Assembly: GCF_025399195.1 (NCBI RefSeq)
Contig: NW_026252106.1
Coordinates: 248,001-312,000, forward strand
Direction: 5' to 3'
Origin: Umbelopsis ramanniana AG
Taxonomy: Eukaryota > Mucoromycota > Umbelopsidomycetes > Umbelopsidales > Umbelopsidaceae
Length of the DNA stretch: 64,000 nt
Positions within the stretch are counted from its first letter, which is position 1. Each line of letters opens with the position of its first letter. The position numbers were made by a program, and so were the translations under genes. Shown here in pieces: positions 47,006 through 59,029 of this stretch. The notes under the pieces are model-generated. The model worked only from the letters and a program-made list of their open reading frames with translations. It searched no databases and was not told the origin of the DNA.

Positions 47006-48268
47006 CAAGAAGATACAGAGTACTGTGGCCAATCGCTATTGTTGATTTAGGAACAGAATGTAGACTCCTTTTTTTCAGCTCGACCAGGGCAATTAATGGA
47101 AAAGTGAGAAGAACAATAATGATGCACTAGAACAGACTAAGATAGAGACATCAAATGGCTTGGTTTGAATGTTTCTGCTTTTTTACGCTCGACGGTTTTG
47201 AATCGCCGCAATCGCAGTGGTGTCGACGGAGAGGGATATTTATCCAATCAAATCCAGGGTTCTGATCTGCCAATGCCCCTCAAATCACCTCAAATGTCGT
47301 ACAATGAAAAGTTCATGTAATTCAAGTTGAGTAGTGAGCGTTATGCAACTAAGCGGCAGCTTTAGAATGAAATGCATCGGAAGAAATGGACGAGTTTGAT
47401 TGTAATTGGAGCCTAGTACTGAAAGTGAAACGGCGCGGTACGCTTACAGAACATTAACCTAAAAGCACAAATGCGTTTCACGTACATAGATAGAGGGAGG
47501 GCCAAGAGTTAATATTTAACGAAAAAATTGAGTACCACTATCACATTTACAAGGCATTTATAGGCAAAGTGGCAAGATGATTGTCATCTCTACCATCCAG
47601 CAAAAACAGAATTGTCTGTAGTATTAATGATTTCATTTGTGGTGGAATATGAGATCCGCTCTGTAAGGGATCACTTGATCTTCAATGCTTATTGACGCAA
47701 CACATCGAGATGTACAGTATTAGAGACGCGTTTGGTTTTTTCCTCCCAATTTCAAAAATGCAACACGGTCACAGAAGTAAATTACTATGCGATTTTTTAA
47801 AGGCTACCGATCATACCTTTATGTTGGTCCTTGACAGACATGCACAGTCGTCACCTTCTTTGCCCGATTCACATTGATACTTCTGCAAAGCATACTAAAC
47901 TATTTAAGTTAGTACTCGCCTCTCTCAATCGAGTTGTTGAGCTGCTGTATACAATCAGAGTCGACCAAGATTCCCCGAGAAGTGGTGAGTACTCATCATG
48001 TAAATGCTCAAACGGCCAACACTATGTCTGGAGAAACGGAAGAAGTCCTTAATTAAGGAGTTTTCTTTCTTTCGGTCAACGCATGTACCGTAATTGATGC
48101 AAGTCCACCTCCTCAAGCTATCACAAGGCACTGGGCGGTATTATCAGTCTCCTATCCCATTTTATCGATTAAGGTTAATATTCTTCCATGCTATATGAAC
48201 AGCACAGCAATTTCCAGGTATCGTGTTTTATTTTTCCATTGATTTACAGTAGTTCCATCCACAACATA
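47006..48268. other. Promoter of the HAL-type kinase and 3' region of RFA3
   Basis: 1.26 kb without a supported gene. It shows a small direct repeat, CTCAAATCAC/CTCAAATGTC, at about 47280-47300 and a CCCCT (STRE-like) at 47274-47278. The frames at 47692-47877 and 47831-48052 have no family match. Confidence 0.45.
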
Positions 48269-48838
48269 TTATACAAAGAGTTCTGGGTACTTTTCACCAT
48301 ATAAGACCACCTTGTTAGCCAGCGCCAAGTCTACCAAACCATGATGGACGAAAGTAAGCATTTGACCCTGAACTGACACTTGGAAATTTATAATATTAAC
48401 CTACCAAATTCGTTACCAAGATTTGTAAAAGTGAACTCTTGGATGGTATTCTCGGGTGTTACTTGTCCAATCAACTCGACATAAGTTGTGCCCCATTGGC
48501 TTTGCTAAAATATGCGAAACGTGAGTAAACACTGCCCATTGAATGCTGTACTTTGACATTGAAACCCTACCCCGTTGAGAAGAACTTGGATCTGTCCATT
48601 ATCTGTTGCTTCAATAATTGCGTTGTCACCATTGAGCTATAGTGGTAAAAGGGCGTCAATAAGCATGAACGGTTTGACAGACTTGCTGCGCGTCAGATGC
48701 AGAAAGCAAGAGAAGCGCATGTCAAAGACAGCCACAATCAGCAAAACTTACAGAGATGACCTTTCCTGACACTCGGACAGTATGACCAACGTGATTCTTG
48801 AGGGTGTTAGAATTGACTCTTGGGGTTGGCTTTTCCAT
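48269..48838 (-). CDS. RFA3: Replication protein A 14-kDa subunit (RPA3/RFA3/Ssb3)
   Basis: Smallest subunit of the single-stranded-DNA-binding RPA trimer used in replication and repair. Four exons: 48838-48752, 48636-48571, 48504-48405, 48372-48269; 118 aa, the normal size. A single OB fold is visible: MEKPTPRVNS, HVGHTVRVSGKVIS, DNAIIEATDNGQIQVLLNG, YVELIGQVTPENTIQEF and the C-terminal helix HHGLVDLALANKVV. The last intron is very short (32 nt, 48404-48373), shorter than the rest of the window; the in-frame acceptor GTGTCAG gives NEFVQGQML. It is divergent from TSR2 with 170 bp between start codons, and that spacer has ACGCG elements. Confidence 0.88.
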
Positions 48839-49008
48839 GTTTACTTGTTAATGTGAAGTTAAGTAAGTTTTGTCGTGTTCCGCCTGTTTCCAACGCGCTA
48901 AACCCGAAGTTTTAGACTACGCGAAAGCAGTCACTTGTCAGCGACGAAAAAAAAAAAAATGTCAATGAACCCGTTTGGTCGGGGAAACTATATCAACCGC
49001 TGTTCAAC
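48839..49008. promoter_or_regulatory. Divergent RFA3/TSR2 promoter with ACGCG elements and poly(dA) tract
   Basis: ACGCGC at 48893-48898 and ACGCGAAA at 48919-48926 lie about midway between the two start codons. The second matches the CRCGAAA (SCB) and TTTCGCG (E2F-like) consensus. A run of 13 A follows at 48947-48959. ACGCG elements fit G1/S control of RFA3; effects on TSR2 are uncertain. Confidence 0.5.
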
Positions 49009-49769
49009 ATGGTTCACCCAAATCAAGCAGCATTTACAGAGGGCTTGAATTATGTATTGCGCTCGTGGTCGGCTTTAAAATTAGCTGTAGAGCAAGATTG
49101 GGGTGGTCCCGATTCTGAAGAGAAAAGAGAATGGATGGCGGAGACGCTCGTTGAATATTTCGGTGCAAGTATGTGTTGCATTCTTTTTTGACGCAACTGC
49201 ACTTTGACCATACTTTCTTACTGACACGACTCCCTATCCTTAGATGCAAAGAGACTCGATGAATTTGATGTAGAGGATATCTTGGTACAGATCATGTCTG
49301 ATGAGTTTCATACCGACTTAGAGGACGGATCTGCGTATGCTGTAAGTAGAAAGCAAGCGGCTGTACAAACGCAAGTTGTATTTAATATCTGACTCAAGTT
49401 ACCTGTCGCTCTCCCTTAACAGGTAGCAAAGCACCTGGTTTCCATGTTCAACCAATGCATTCACGGTGACTTTTCAGAAGTTGCAAAGTTGAGAGAGAAA
49501 GTTGCATCTCGATCCCATCAATCGGCAGGCCAGTCTGCCAACAATGATGAAGACAGTGAGGACGATGATAGTGAAGCAGACGAAGAGGTAATTTACTTGT
49601 TTCAAAAGTTCGGTGTACCTTGCGACATTAGCAGCTAATCCTGTGTTGCTTTCATTGTCAGGATGACGCCATGGATGTCGAGGAACCATCCGCTCCTCAG
49701 GAACCTCAAGGCCCCATCATTGACGAAGATGGATTTGAGCTCGTAACCAAGGGTAGACGAAGACGATAA
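49009..49769 (+). CDS. TSR2: Pre-rRNA-processing protein TSR2
   Basis: Chaperone that delivers ribosomal protein eS26 to pre-40S particles. Four exons: 49009-49168, 49244-49341, 49423-49587, 49662-49769; 176 aa. The family WGG domain is clear: FTEGLNYVLRSWSALKLAVE followed by WGG at residues 31-33, then EWMAETLVEYF and VEDILVQIMSDEF. An acidic stretch (DEDSEDDDSEADEE) and the conserved C-terminal DEDGFELVTKGRRRR complete it. Length and ending are as expected. It shares its promoter region with RFA3. Confidence 0.93.
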
Positions 49770-50321
49770 ATAATGGTCATTGAACGACCTTGTATACACT
49801 TACTAAATGTTAGCATCATCATGATGTCTGCCCATGGCACATCCATATCTGCATTTTTCCATCCTAAACTACAGTAGATTCATGTAATAACAATGACCTT
49901 GAAACCCCACTCAATAAAAAAAATTCAAAAAGACCGGGCAATTTTTTCAATTAACCTCACGCATTCACATAACGCACGAGACGAAACGGAATGGTGGGTT
50001 GATCAGTACATAGGTATATTTTTGACCTAAGGCTTATGGTGCCAAATAATATGGTGGTGTGCTGAGTGCATGAGCGCCGATATAGGAAAAGGGACTTTTG
50101 ATGTTAGGCGCATAGAATAAGGAACGGTAGGGTGGGGTTTGGGTTCGATGGGGGGAGGTGAACTTTGAAAACAAATAGAATTTGGTGGGTTGAGTTATAG
50201 AAGTATAATATAGTCACTCTTTAAGAAATAAAGTACACTATAAGGTAGACAGTGATGAGAGGAAGGGGTAGTGAGGACCGGGGGTGGATGGGGATTTCAA
50301 AAGTAAAATATAATATTTATA
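49770..50321. other. Convergent spacer after TSR2; no gene
   Basis: 552 bp, G/T-rich and purine-rich on the plus strand in the second half (GGTGGGGTTTGGGTTCGATG at about 50131). It holds an AATAAA at 49913 suitable for TSR2 mRNA ends. No open frame of interest. Confidence 0.5.
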
Positions 50322-50871
50322 TCAAGCGTCATGAGAGTATCGTGAAAGGATTGGAAGTGCTTCACATTGACGTTGCAATTCTCGGATTCGGGGTTTCATG
50401 GCATCATATAATCGTTCTCGTTCCTTGTTTCCCTTGCCTTGTTCCCGCCAACTAGCAAGGGCATCTATACAATTTCGTGTTGCCTCCAGGGCTGCGTCAC
50501 GGTCGTTGGTATAGTATATGGATCCCAACGATTCTTGAGCGTACGCCAGCTGATGAGAGCGCAATGTATGGTTAGCCTTTTACCGAATCGACTCATGCTA
50601 ATGAAATATGTGTTCTTACTTCATCCACGGCATGGGTATATAGTTTATGAAACTGATCAACGACCTGTTCAATTATAAACTCTTCCGAAGGAGTACTGGA
50701 GAGAGCAGAATCATCAGACATGGCGGATGGTCTTCTTCGCCATGGTTTGCAGATTTCAGATATTTGGTCACTATCGAATGATTTTGTACTTTTGGTTCTA
50801 AAGAGTTGTAAAAGGTTGGACCATCTGTTAATTTGGTGTCTGGTTCGGGACATGTTTCGAGGCTTGTTCAT
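50322..50871 (-). CDS. Uncharacterised small helical protein
   Basis: Two exons, 50871-50620 and 50549-50322, joined in phase 0; 159 aa. The N-terminus is basic and serine-rich (MNKPRNMSRTRHQINRWSN, later PWRRRPSAMSDDSALSS). From about residue 68 it is helical: FIIEQVVDQFHKLYTHAVDE, LAYAQESLGSIYYTNDRDAA, NCIDALASWREQ and RLYDAMKPRIRELQRQCEAL. The alternation of small and aromatic residues (AYAQESLG.IYY...DAALEA) resembles an MIT or single TPR helical hairpin bundle, but this is only a visual impression. The splice junction joins two parts of one such helix pair, which supports the model. I know no named family. It lies alone between two intergenic stretches. Confidence 0.6.
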
Positions 50872-52703
50872 GGTTATATAAGGGTAATGTTCATAAAATG
50901 AATGGAATTAAGCAACAAGTGGTAGAAAGAAGATAAAGAAAGTAAACTTGTAGGGGGAATAGAAATATAGCGGTTGATCGGTTATATGGCTACAATAAAA
51001 TACCCTAATGATAATGATGCAGGGACCTTCAATACAAATTCAAAAACCTACCAAGCCAAACTGTTTAATGCAGCTTTTTATAAGAGTTGCAGAACCCTAG
51101 ATGCTCCAAAAGTCCCATCCTAGAAGAAAAGCGGGAGAAGATAGGCGAGGAGAAGGAAAGGAACTAAAAACCTAGCAAGGGAGGGGAGACACAGCATGAT
51201 GAGGGTCGCAGTACCAGGTTTTTAGTTGACTAGGAGAAGCAGTAGTATCCATCATTTCAACTTGTGTGGAAACAGGGAGATATAAAATCATTTCTCTCTC
51301 TGGTTTTTTTTTTTTAGGCCTGAGGTTTCTTTGGAGAAGATGGCGACAGTTATAAAGTGCAAGGGGTTATAGGATGACCTTTTTATTTTTACAAACCTAT
51401 GGCTTCTCAAGGGATAAAGAAACTAGTCTACGCCAGTGGGAGAAGTTTACCGGCACTCTGAAAATGACAACTTGCATTGAAACATCTCGATTTGCTGCAA
51501 CAATCTAGTTCAGCATACTATTGTGCTTTTGCCGACATGCAAAGGGTGCTCCAACCTTTCGCTAGCCGCCATTTTTACCTTCAAGTCATCTCGTTGACTC
51601 ATTTATTCAAATCAGATTGAAAAACACATTTATTTCGCAATTTTTCAACATGGCTAAAGACAAGACTACATTCTCGAGATTTTCTGTCGGTCTCCCCGCC
51701 GGCTATATGGCGTCCGATCGGGTATTACAAACCCCTATATGTATGCATACTGCAAAAGTGTTAAGAAGCGTACTTTCCTTGATTTTGCTTTGCAAGTTGA
51801 TGGTTATATCAAATAAGCTCGCCAACTTTAAAAAATAGTTCTTTGATTGAGCGTTGGCTGGAAATCCCTAGGATGGAAGGGATGCGGCATCAGACCTTTC
51901 TTGGTTATGCTCACCCCCAGGGGTTCACTCCCTATCATGATTCTCAATGTTCTCATGATGAATTTGCCATATAATCTGCCTTTTTATACAGATTGTTCCG
52001 TGCAAGTCTCAGTCAAGTATTAAAAACAAACCATTCGTTTTCCATGAATGTACAGGTATGTTACCCTACCCCCGGCTCATTTGGCGACAAGAAAGCTAGT
52101 TGCAATTAAGATTTGAAGATTTCTGAACTGATGCAGGGCAAGGGGTCAACCGCCTTGAAGGGAGAAGCATACCCAGCATCCGACCCCAGATACACGAATG
52201 TATTCAAATGTCGTTTTTGGCGTCGGCAAACTGCCATGTAAATATTTCGGCATACCAGTTATCGACAAAAATAAACTCACTACATTTATATTTCCATAGT
52301 ACAATCAATGCTACTAAGCATGCGTATATGATTGCTTGTTCCAAACAGGGAAATGCAGTGTTACCGTGATTGAAATTAGAGTACGATCGATGAAACGATA
52401 TTGTCAGGACGTTACTGGATATGCAGCAGTATATTTTGTAGGTGAGTGCATGAACGTGCGTTGAGAGAGATTTATTTTTGTGGGGGTTAGTTTCTGTAAT
52501 GGTTTCCAAGTATGAAGAAGGCAAGAAATATGGGGCTGGAGGAAATGTACAACACTATACAACTAGATGAAAATGTGAGATCAGCGAGAGGAAAATAAGA
52601 AATCAAAAGTGATAGTGGGGAGCTGCAGTACATTGATTTCTAGAGTGAGCGGGAGTAAAGGAAAAAAGAAAATGAAGATTACAAGAAATCGGCCATAACA
52701 TAT
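50872..52703. other. 1.8-kb spacer with a possible small gene at about 51650 (+)
   Basis: The left part is the promoter of the small helical gene. At 51650 an ATG opens MAKDKTTFSRFSVGLPAGYM, which looks protein-like, followed by a possible donor at 51722. A frame-compatible exon (51992-52055, IVPCKSQSSIKNKPF) ends at a GTATGT donor. I could not finish a convincing model or name a family. A box-C-like ATGATGA at 51955 was considered as a snoRNA sign but has no clear partner box D. The remaining 52200-52700 is the NMA111 3' side. Confidence 0.35.
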
Positions 52704-55700
52704 TTAAGATATCTCATGCCGTGCCCATCCGCACTCTGATGTATCATCTCGTCTCAAATCAGAAGTTGGGAAATAATGATTGTTCGTCTTCACGCTCACC
52801 ACAATAGGAACGTTGTCGAACGACACAGTTCTAATGCGGACATATGTGTTGTCTTGCACTTGCCCGACAGCCTCCAAAAAGGCATCTAGATCGGAGGTGG
52901 GCTTGGAGTTCACATGCGTAATCCAGGTGGTGGGCACCTAAGAAAATATTAATTATAAACACATCATCATTGCTTTACGTTACGTAAGACATAAATCGCC
53001 AAGATTACTAACCAATCCGTATTGATAGGCTGGTGATCCCTTTGCACGAGCAGACACATAAATCTTAGAAGGCACAGATTTACTTTGTTGTAAGACCGCC
53101 TTATGTGGTTCTAAACATACGAAAAACCATGTCAAACGTTTAGTGGAAAAGACCAGATCCAAAGGTTATGGCACAAGTAACTTATTCATGACGTACCATG
53201 TAGAGCACTACCTGCCCAGAATACAACACGCTTTGTTGCACCACCATCTTCATCGATTTCACTAGTAGGTACGTCCAGTATGAGCTCCTTTTTGTGCCTT
53301 AGAATGGTCTAGATTGTTGGGGGTGATGAGAATCATGATACATGCGACTACCTAGTTACACCCTCACGTGGCTTACCATTTTTAAAACTTCTGAATTGTA
53401 TTGAACGTCAAGTTGTGACATTCGAGTGATGGTTTCGTCATTGATCGCTAATACAAGGTCGAGCTCCTTAAGGACCTGGGCACTCGCACTGCCTGCCTCC
53501 ATCCTTCGCACAAGGAAGAGTTGGTGTTTTGTGTTATTCGACTTCTCCACCTTTGAAATCCATTCATTGGACAAACCCATTGATACAGCTTGGGCTATTT
53601 GCACTGGCATAAGCTCAATATTGAGTGACCGCAGCTTGGGCTTGACACCCTGTTGCAAGGGTTGCAAACAAGGTAAAATAGACCTGATATCCAAACCAAG
53701 ATGATATTCGCTATCATGTCCGTTCATGTTGCGTTCTCCCAAATAGCTTAGCCAAAGTCCTTGAACCTTGCCTTCGGCATCTGCCAATAACCCAGAGGAA
53801 CACTGCTGAGCTAAAGGTGTGTCTAATGTGATTGAATCCATGTTGATACCGCGGAATCGAGGGCTCTAACGTCAAGACAAGCAGATATTATTAATATTAG
53901 CAACCTCATGATTGGCAATCGGTTTTGTGCACTTTCACTTACAGCATTGTGAGGAATAGTGATGCAAGTGACATCGGTAACCGCAGTAGTCAGGCAAATA
54001 GGTCGCTGATTATGATTGTAGGCTATCAAGGTGACCTTATGTCCTTGACCAAGAACATTATCGCTGACTGGTGCTTCGAGGACATTGGTTTCGCCAATAA
54101 GCTTGGGATCATAACGGACGATGGCAAAGTTATGAGTTGGATGCAAGTACTAATTGATAATCATGTCTACGATCAGTAAAAATAGAAAAAAATATCAGGA
54201 TGTCATGCTTACAAGCATATATATATGCTCACCTCGACGTTGCCGGGGATAATCACTGAATCCGCAAATGTGATAGAGAGATCACCAAGCAATGTGGGAA
54301 CGACGCTCCTACTAACAACAATCAGGCCCTTTTCCTTATCGACAATAAGACCAGCTCCAAACTTTCTACTTTTTGGGAATCCATCAAGACGACATGGCAT
54401 GTAGTAGCTAATTTTGACTAGGCAACGAATCAATTCTTTGGCAGGACCCAAGCTTTCATTCATGGTGATGAATTTGGCAGTAGTTGGTTCGATAGGTTTG
54501 GGAGGGATGGGCTTCCCAAAATCAGTATAGTCCCAAAGTCCAGTCTTATCGTTTCTCACAGCCATTCGGAAAGGTGCCCAATGTCTCTCTACTTGAACGA
54601 CAGCCACAAGCGTAGTATGGAAATCGGCAATGGAGTGATAGACAACTGGTACACGCTCGCGATCCGGAATACTCTTCATGACTTCCACAAAAGCATCAAG
54701 ATCTGGGGTTTCCTTGTCATCAACGCTTTGAATGATCCATCCTTGGTCAGGACCATCAAGTCTAAACACTATGACAGAAAAGCGTTATAACTTTTGCATA
54801 CAGAACGTGGCAGCTCAAAGACGGAAATAGTCAACTTACTGCCATGTGGTTCACAGACATAAACTCCTTGACAAGGCACGCAGTATGCTCTAGCAAGCTG
54901 ATATGATAATGAATTCAACTTTGCGCCTCCAATCTCTACAAATCGATCTGGTGTACTTTGAAAGCAGATGCAACACGTCAATGCAAAGCTGGCCTTAAGA
55001 TATGTTGACGGGTTGTACTTACATTGCATGCAGGTCGCCCACTTTGACAGTGAACTCTTTATATTCTCCTCCGCGTTCAATGCCAATAACCACTTCTTGT
55101 TCCACATTGGAGTCCAAAACAGATTCGAAAGGTCCAAATTTGGTGATGTATTCACCATTGATTGTTAGGAGCACATCACCTTCCTCCATATATTGGGATG
55201 CTGGACCTTTGGGAATGACTGTTTCAGCAACCAGCATACCTATTTCCTCTGGGAAGAGCTTTCGGATCTTGGCTTCAGTTGAGGTTTGCAAACCTAATCG
55301 CAGGACTTCATCAAATGGTCGGTACCTATGAAAAAGAGGCTGTAAATATAACCACCAACCAAGCCCTATTTTTTTTTTTCCCAAAACACAAATTTGTTTA
55401 CATAAAGTGAGCTTGAATATCTCCACGTGGTACGTCCAGGCCCTTTCGAATATACTCCAACGCACGTTTTACTCTATCCAAAGGCAAAAAGTAATCCGTT
55501 GCAGCTTTAGTATGACCTCCGGCCTGTAGACCGACAGCATCTCCGTCAATATTAATGACAGGAGATCCTGAACTTCCACCACTAGTGCTGGATGCAGCTT
55601 GGCTAAAGAAGGCAGATGCGATGAGAAGTGGATCACCCAATATCAATATTTGTAACTACGCTGCCACTTACAGGTAGAAAGTGTTGAAATCATTATATGT

Positions 55701-56587
55701 CAAATCACCATAGTCGGGACAATTGCGGTCAAGTCGTGAAATAGAACCGGCAAGAATACTTAATTTTTCTCCAGCATCGTTACTATAGGAATGGGGATAT
55801 AAATTAGAAAATGCATTTTCACAGGCATGTCACTTTCATGACTTTAGACACGTACCCCACAACGCGAATATCAATGCCAACTTTAGCACCTTCAGGTTTC
55901 AGAGCAATTTGCTTAACCTTCATGTATTTGACTTTCTTCGGATCAAACCTACCCAAGAAAGCAAGTTAGTCTTTACATTAAAAGTCTTTCCCATCACATT
56001 CAAATGTATTAAAATTCTTACTTGAGGAAGCCAAAATCGTGGACTGGATCACGATAAATGGGAAAGACATCGACTTCTTCATGATCGTGAAAAATAGCTT
56101 CACCTACAAAAGGACCAGCACATGCGACGTGACGATTTGTCAAGATAATTCCTCTAACAGCATCCACAACAAAACCAGATGCCTCAGAAGATTCCGCGGC
56201 TATGAAAATTATTAGTCTGATAGTTCTGTTATAAAGTATTGTCATGCTACAGTCAAAAGAGAACAGCGCCTTACGTTCAGTGTCAAACGCAGCAACTTGA
56301 CTGGCGCGAATTGAGACGATCGACTGGACTGCCCTCTCTATGGTTTCCTGCCATTGCGGTGGTTGCAAGGCGGAAATGGAGTTTGTACCATTCATAGCGG
56401 CATCGGGCATGTCAGCGTCCTCGCCTTGTTCCGTAGCCGCTTGAGATTGATCGATTGGCTTTTTACCAGGTTGATTCCATGAGGTGCTGATTCTACGTCG
56501 CTTGACAGGAGGAGCTGAATTTGAAGAGTTACCCGTGTTATCGAGAGTCTCTGGGGTTGATTGTCCAGAGCTCGATTCTGGCTGCAT
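52704..56587 (-). CDS. NMA111: HtrA-like nuclear serine protease NMA111
   Basis: Pro-apoptotic HtrA2/Omi-type protease of the fungal nucleus with duplicated protease-PDZ halves. Thirteen exons: 56587-56275, 56199-56022, 55948-55856, 55782-55672, 55602-55402, 55325-55023, 54955-54840, 54768-54233, 54149-53943, 53865-53377, 53308-53197, 53110-53013, 52937-52704; 996 aa, matching yeast Nma111 (997). The catalytic triad in the first half reads His128 (ILTNRHVA), Asp159 ([10 protein letters not shown]) and Ser243 (GGSSGSPV). PDZ blocks include [16 protein letters not shown] and [15 protein letters not shown] putative nuclear signal VKRRRIS lies near residue 28, as in the yeast protein. The second protease-like half ([20 protein letters not shown]) seems to lack the GxSG serine motif, as in the family. 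Confidence 0.95.
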
Positions 56588-56815
56588 GGAGAGAAAGCTA
56601 AGGTTTGAGTAGGCTTAGGAAGTGGCTTGTGACAAGAAGAACGGCTGAAAATTTCAGAAGCGCTTTGGCAGTCTCAAAAAATTTGGGGGATTCCAAGACG
56701 TGCTTTAAAGAACTCGTTTTCAGAATTTCAACTCCAACGTTTTTGTTCAGTTTTAGTGAGCTGTGCTTTTTCCTTTCATGTTACATTTATTCAAAAATTA
56801 TCTCTATATATAAGT

Positions 56816-58159
56816 CTACAATGCTTTGCACCAGGCTATATTGTCTTTGATGATGCGACTGTTCATAGCAGACGCGTTGCTTCTCTTCTCGTTCATGTCT
56901 TCGACCGAGAGCTTACGAATTCGCTCCACAGTGTCGATGAAATGCTCTCCTTCGTTTTGGAAATATACACCATCCTTGCTGAGATGTCTATAAGAATCCA
57001 ATAAAGCTTGATCGGCAATCAATGGGACGCCGGTCAACAGGGCAGCTCCAACAGAAGAAGACGCTTTGTAAAGCAAGTATGAGTCGGAGGCGAATGCTGG
57101 TAAAAGAGCCAAGCTATGGTGGATCTTGTCATAGTACTCCAAATAAGGGAGATCGTTGTACGTCGATACATGGCTGGCGAGTGGCTCTTGCAAGTCGAAT
57201 GGTGAACCTTGACCGAGCAAGAGAAGATGGAAGTTTTTCCAATCCTCTTGATCTGCCGCTATTTTGTTCAGCAAATGATCAAACAATGAGCCATAATCTC
57301 GGCGTCCTGTTTCGAAGATGCCTTGAACCACAAAGTTACTCTTACAAGCTTCGTTCATTTCAGTATTACCGGATGTCGAACAGCTCTCAGGTAGGCGGTA
57401 GTCGAAGGTGGGCACGAACACAGTAGTAGGAACGTTTGCAAATATAGGGTTAAACTCTTTTGCAAGGTCTGGAAGCTTATGATCCTTAAGATAGTCAGCC
57501 ACATGCGGAGATAGTCCAACCATGGTGAGAACGCCTTTTTCCGCAAGTGGCGACATTCGAAAGTGAACGTCCTGTAATGTCTGTGGATTATGAACGATAC
57601 ACATGACTTTCATATCTGGTTTTGCTGCGACCATAGTTTCCACTGCTCCGCCAACATAGTATATATCTGAACCGTCGCAAGATGCCATGATGAGGACATC
57701 TGGGTATGCCGAAGGTTTGTAATGGCTGCCAAATGAGTATGGGTCCTGAAGCGGCTTTGAGTAGAATGGTGACATGATCTTCTCAATGCCATATCTGGGT
57801 GTAGTGAAGAAGACATCGACATCATATTCTGGTATCTGAGCCAGGGTATATAGAATGGAGACAACAACTTCGTCATGGGCACCAGCATAGTTCAGTACAG
57901 CCACTTTCTTGTTTGGACGTCCAATCTCATCCGAATCCTCAGGGTCGTGAGCGAAGTCTTCGTCAGCTACTATGGTGTCCTCTAGATCTGCTAACGGTTC
58001 TTTAGCCAAACCTATAGACGTGGATAGTTGTTCTTCTGAAGGTAACCAGAAATATATAGCTAGTCCAAGGTTTAAAACCACAGCTACAAGTATGATGACC
58101 TGAGTAAATCGGGATCGTATTGTGATTGCCGGGAAGAATGCTCCACCTCCATTTGCCAT
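56816..58159 (-). CDS. Type II membrane protein, glycosyltransferase-like
   Basis: Single exon, 447 aa. A short cytosolic basic start (AITIRSRF) is followed by one hydrophobic anchor at about residues 19-40 (VIILVAVVLNLGLAIYFW), typical of Golgi type II enzymes. The rest reads like a GT-B fold: KVAVLNYAGAHDEVVVSILY near the first Rossmann strand, MKVMCIVHNPQTLQDVHFR in the middle, FHLLLLGQGSPFDL, then LALLPAFASDSYLLYKASSS and GVPLIADQALLDSY in the usual donor-binding half. I cannot assign a CAZy family or a substrate. Intronless. It lies 228 bp downstream (on the minus strand) of nothing operon-like; neighbours are unrelated. Confidence 0.65.
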   Translation of the reverse strand: MANGGGAFFPAITIRSRFTQVIILVAVVLNLGLAIYFWLPSEEQLSTSIGLAKEPLADLEDTIVADEDFAHDPEDSDEIGRPNKKVAVLNYAGAHDEVVVSILYTLAQIPEYDVDVFFTTPRYGIEKIMSPFYSKPLQDPYSFGSHYKPSAYPDVLIMASCDGSDIYYVGGAVETMVAAKPDMKVMCIVHNPQTLQDVHFRMSPLAEKGVLTMVGLSPHVADYLKDHKLPDLAKEFNPIFANVPTTVFVPTFDYRLPESCSTSGNTEMNEACKSNFVVQGIFETGRRDYGSLFDHLLNKIAADQEDWKNFHLLLLGQGSPFDLQEPLASHVSTYNDLPYLEYYDKIHHSLALLPAFASDSYLLYKASSSVGAALLTGVPLIADQALLDSYRHLSKDGVYFQNEGEHFIDTVERIRKLSVEDMNEKRSNASAMNSRIIKDNIAWCKAL

Positions 58160-59029
58160 CGTGATGATGTGGTAAAAAAAATACTTCGATAAAATCCGTT
58201 ACTGGAAAAAAAATCCCTAAATGGAGTATAATTAACGTGATTGGCAAAAAAAAAATACGCAATTGTGTGCAACAGGTCAAGTTAAAACTGATAGGACTAA
58301 AAATTTCATCTGCGATAAGTATTTTTGCACTGATTCTACCCTCACCCCAAACGAACAGGAAGAGATTCATTTTCAAAATAGAATTTAGGTGGGAACGATG
58401 GCCAGCTTTGCATTGAAAAGATGGGTATCGGTGGGGGTATGACGTTAGTTAGTGCTTTGTTGTTCTTCAAGGGCACGACTAAAACATGAATTGAACGGTA
58501 TTCTCAGCAGCGGATAGCTTGCTTTCAAATTGGTATTTTAACGAACTCTTGAATTACCTCGATGTTATTTTATGAACCATGCTGCTCTGTATACTCCCCA
58601 CCAAATTCAAACAAGAAAAAGTAATTTGAACTACGATAATAGTTTTGTTATCTAAAATTAGGACAGCTGACGCTGCGTAAGCGTCAATTGTAATTCAATC
58701 TCATTTGAATAAAGAGATGAACCTAAAGCTGACAATATAAAATCTTTCTCCTCGTAGGCAAGAAATGTACTCAGTCCCGTTCTTCTAACACGACAACATA
58801 CGAGCGTTGCCCAGTAATACTGCTCTGAACATGGTTTAAAGAAGTGGCAAAGAACCCTCATTTGCCTGTCGGCACTCAATTATCGCATGGAGACTCGTTT
58901 ACAATCTCATCGAATTTTTTTTTTGATGATCGTAAGCATTCACAGCGCTATATCCCTGAATCGTATTGTACACATTTATTAAATAAGCAGTAGCTCAGTA
59001 TACATGCATATATCTGGAGAATACCATAT
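58160..59029. other. Promoter of the glycosyltransferase-like gene and 3' side of POLD3
   Basis: 870 bp. T-rich or A-rich runs occur at 58170-58260 (for example GGCAAAAAAAAAATACGC) near the start of the membrane-protein gene and a T run at 58914-58924. No gene is supported; the minus frames here extend only into leader sequence. Confidence 0.5.

Noticed and set aside
51955-51961. ATGATGA resembling a snoRNA box C
   Set aside because: No convincing box D with terminal stem at the right distance.
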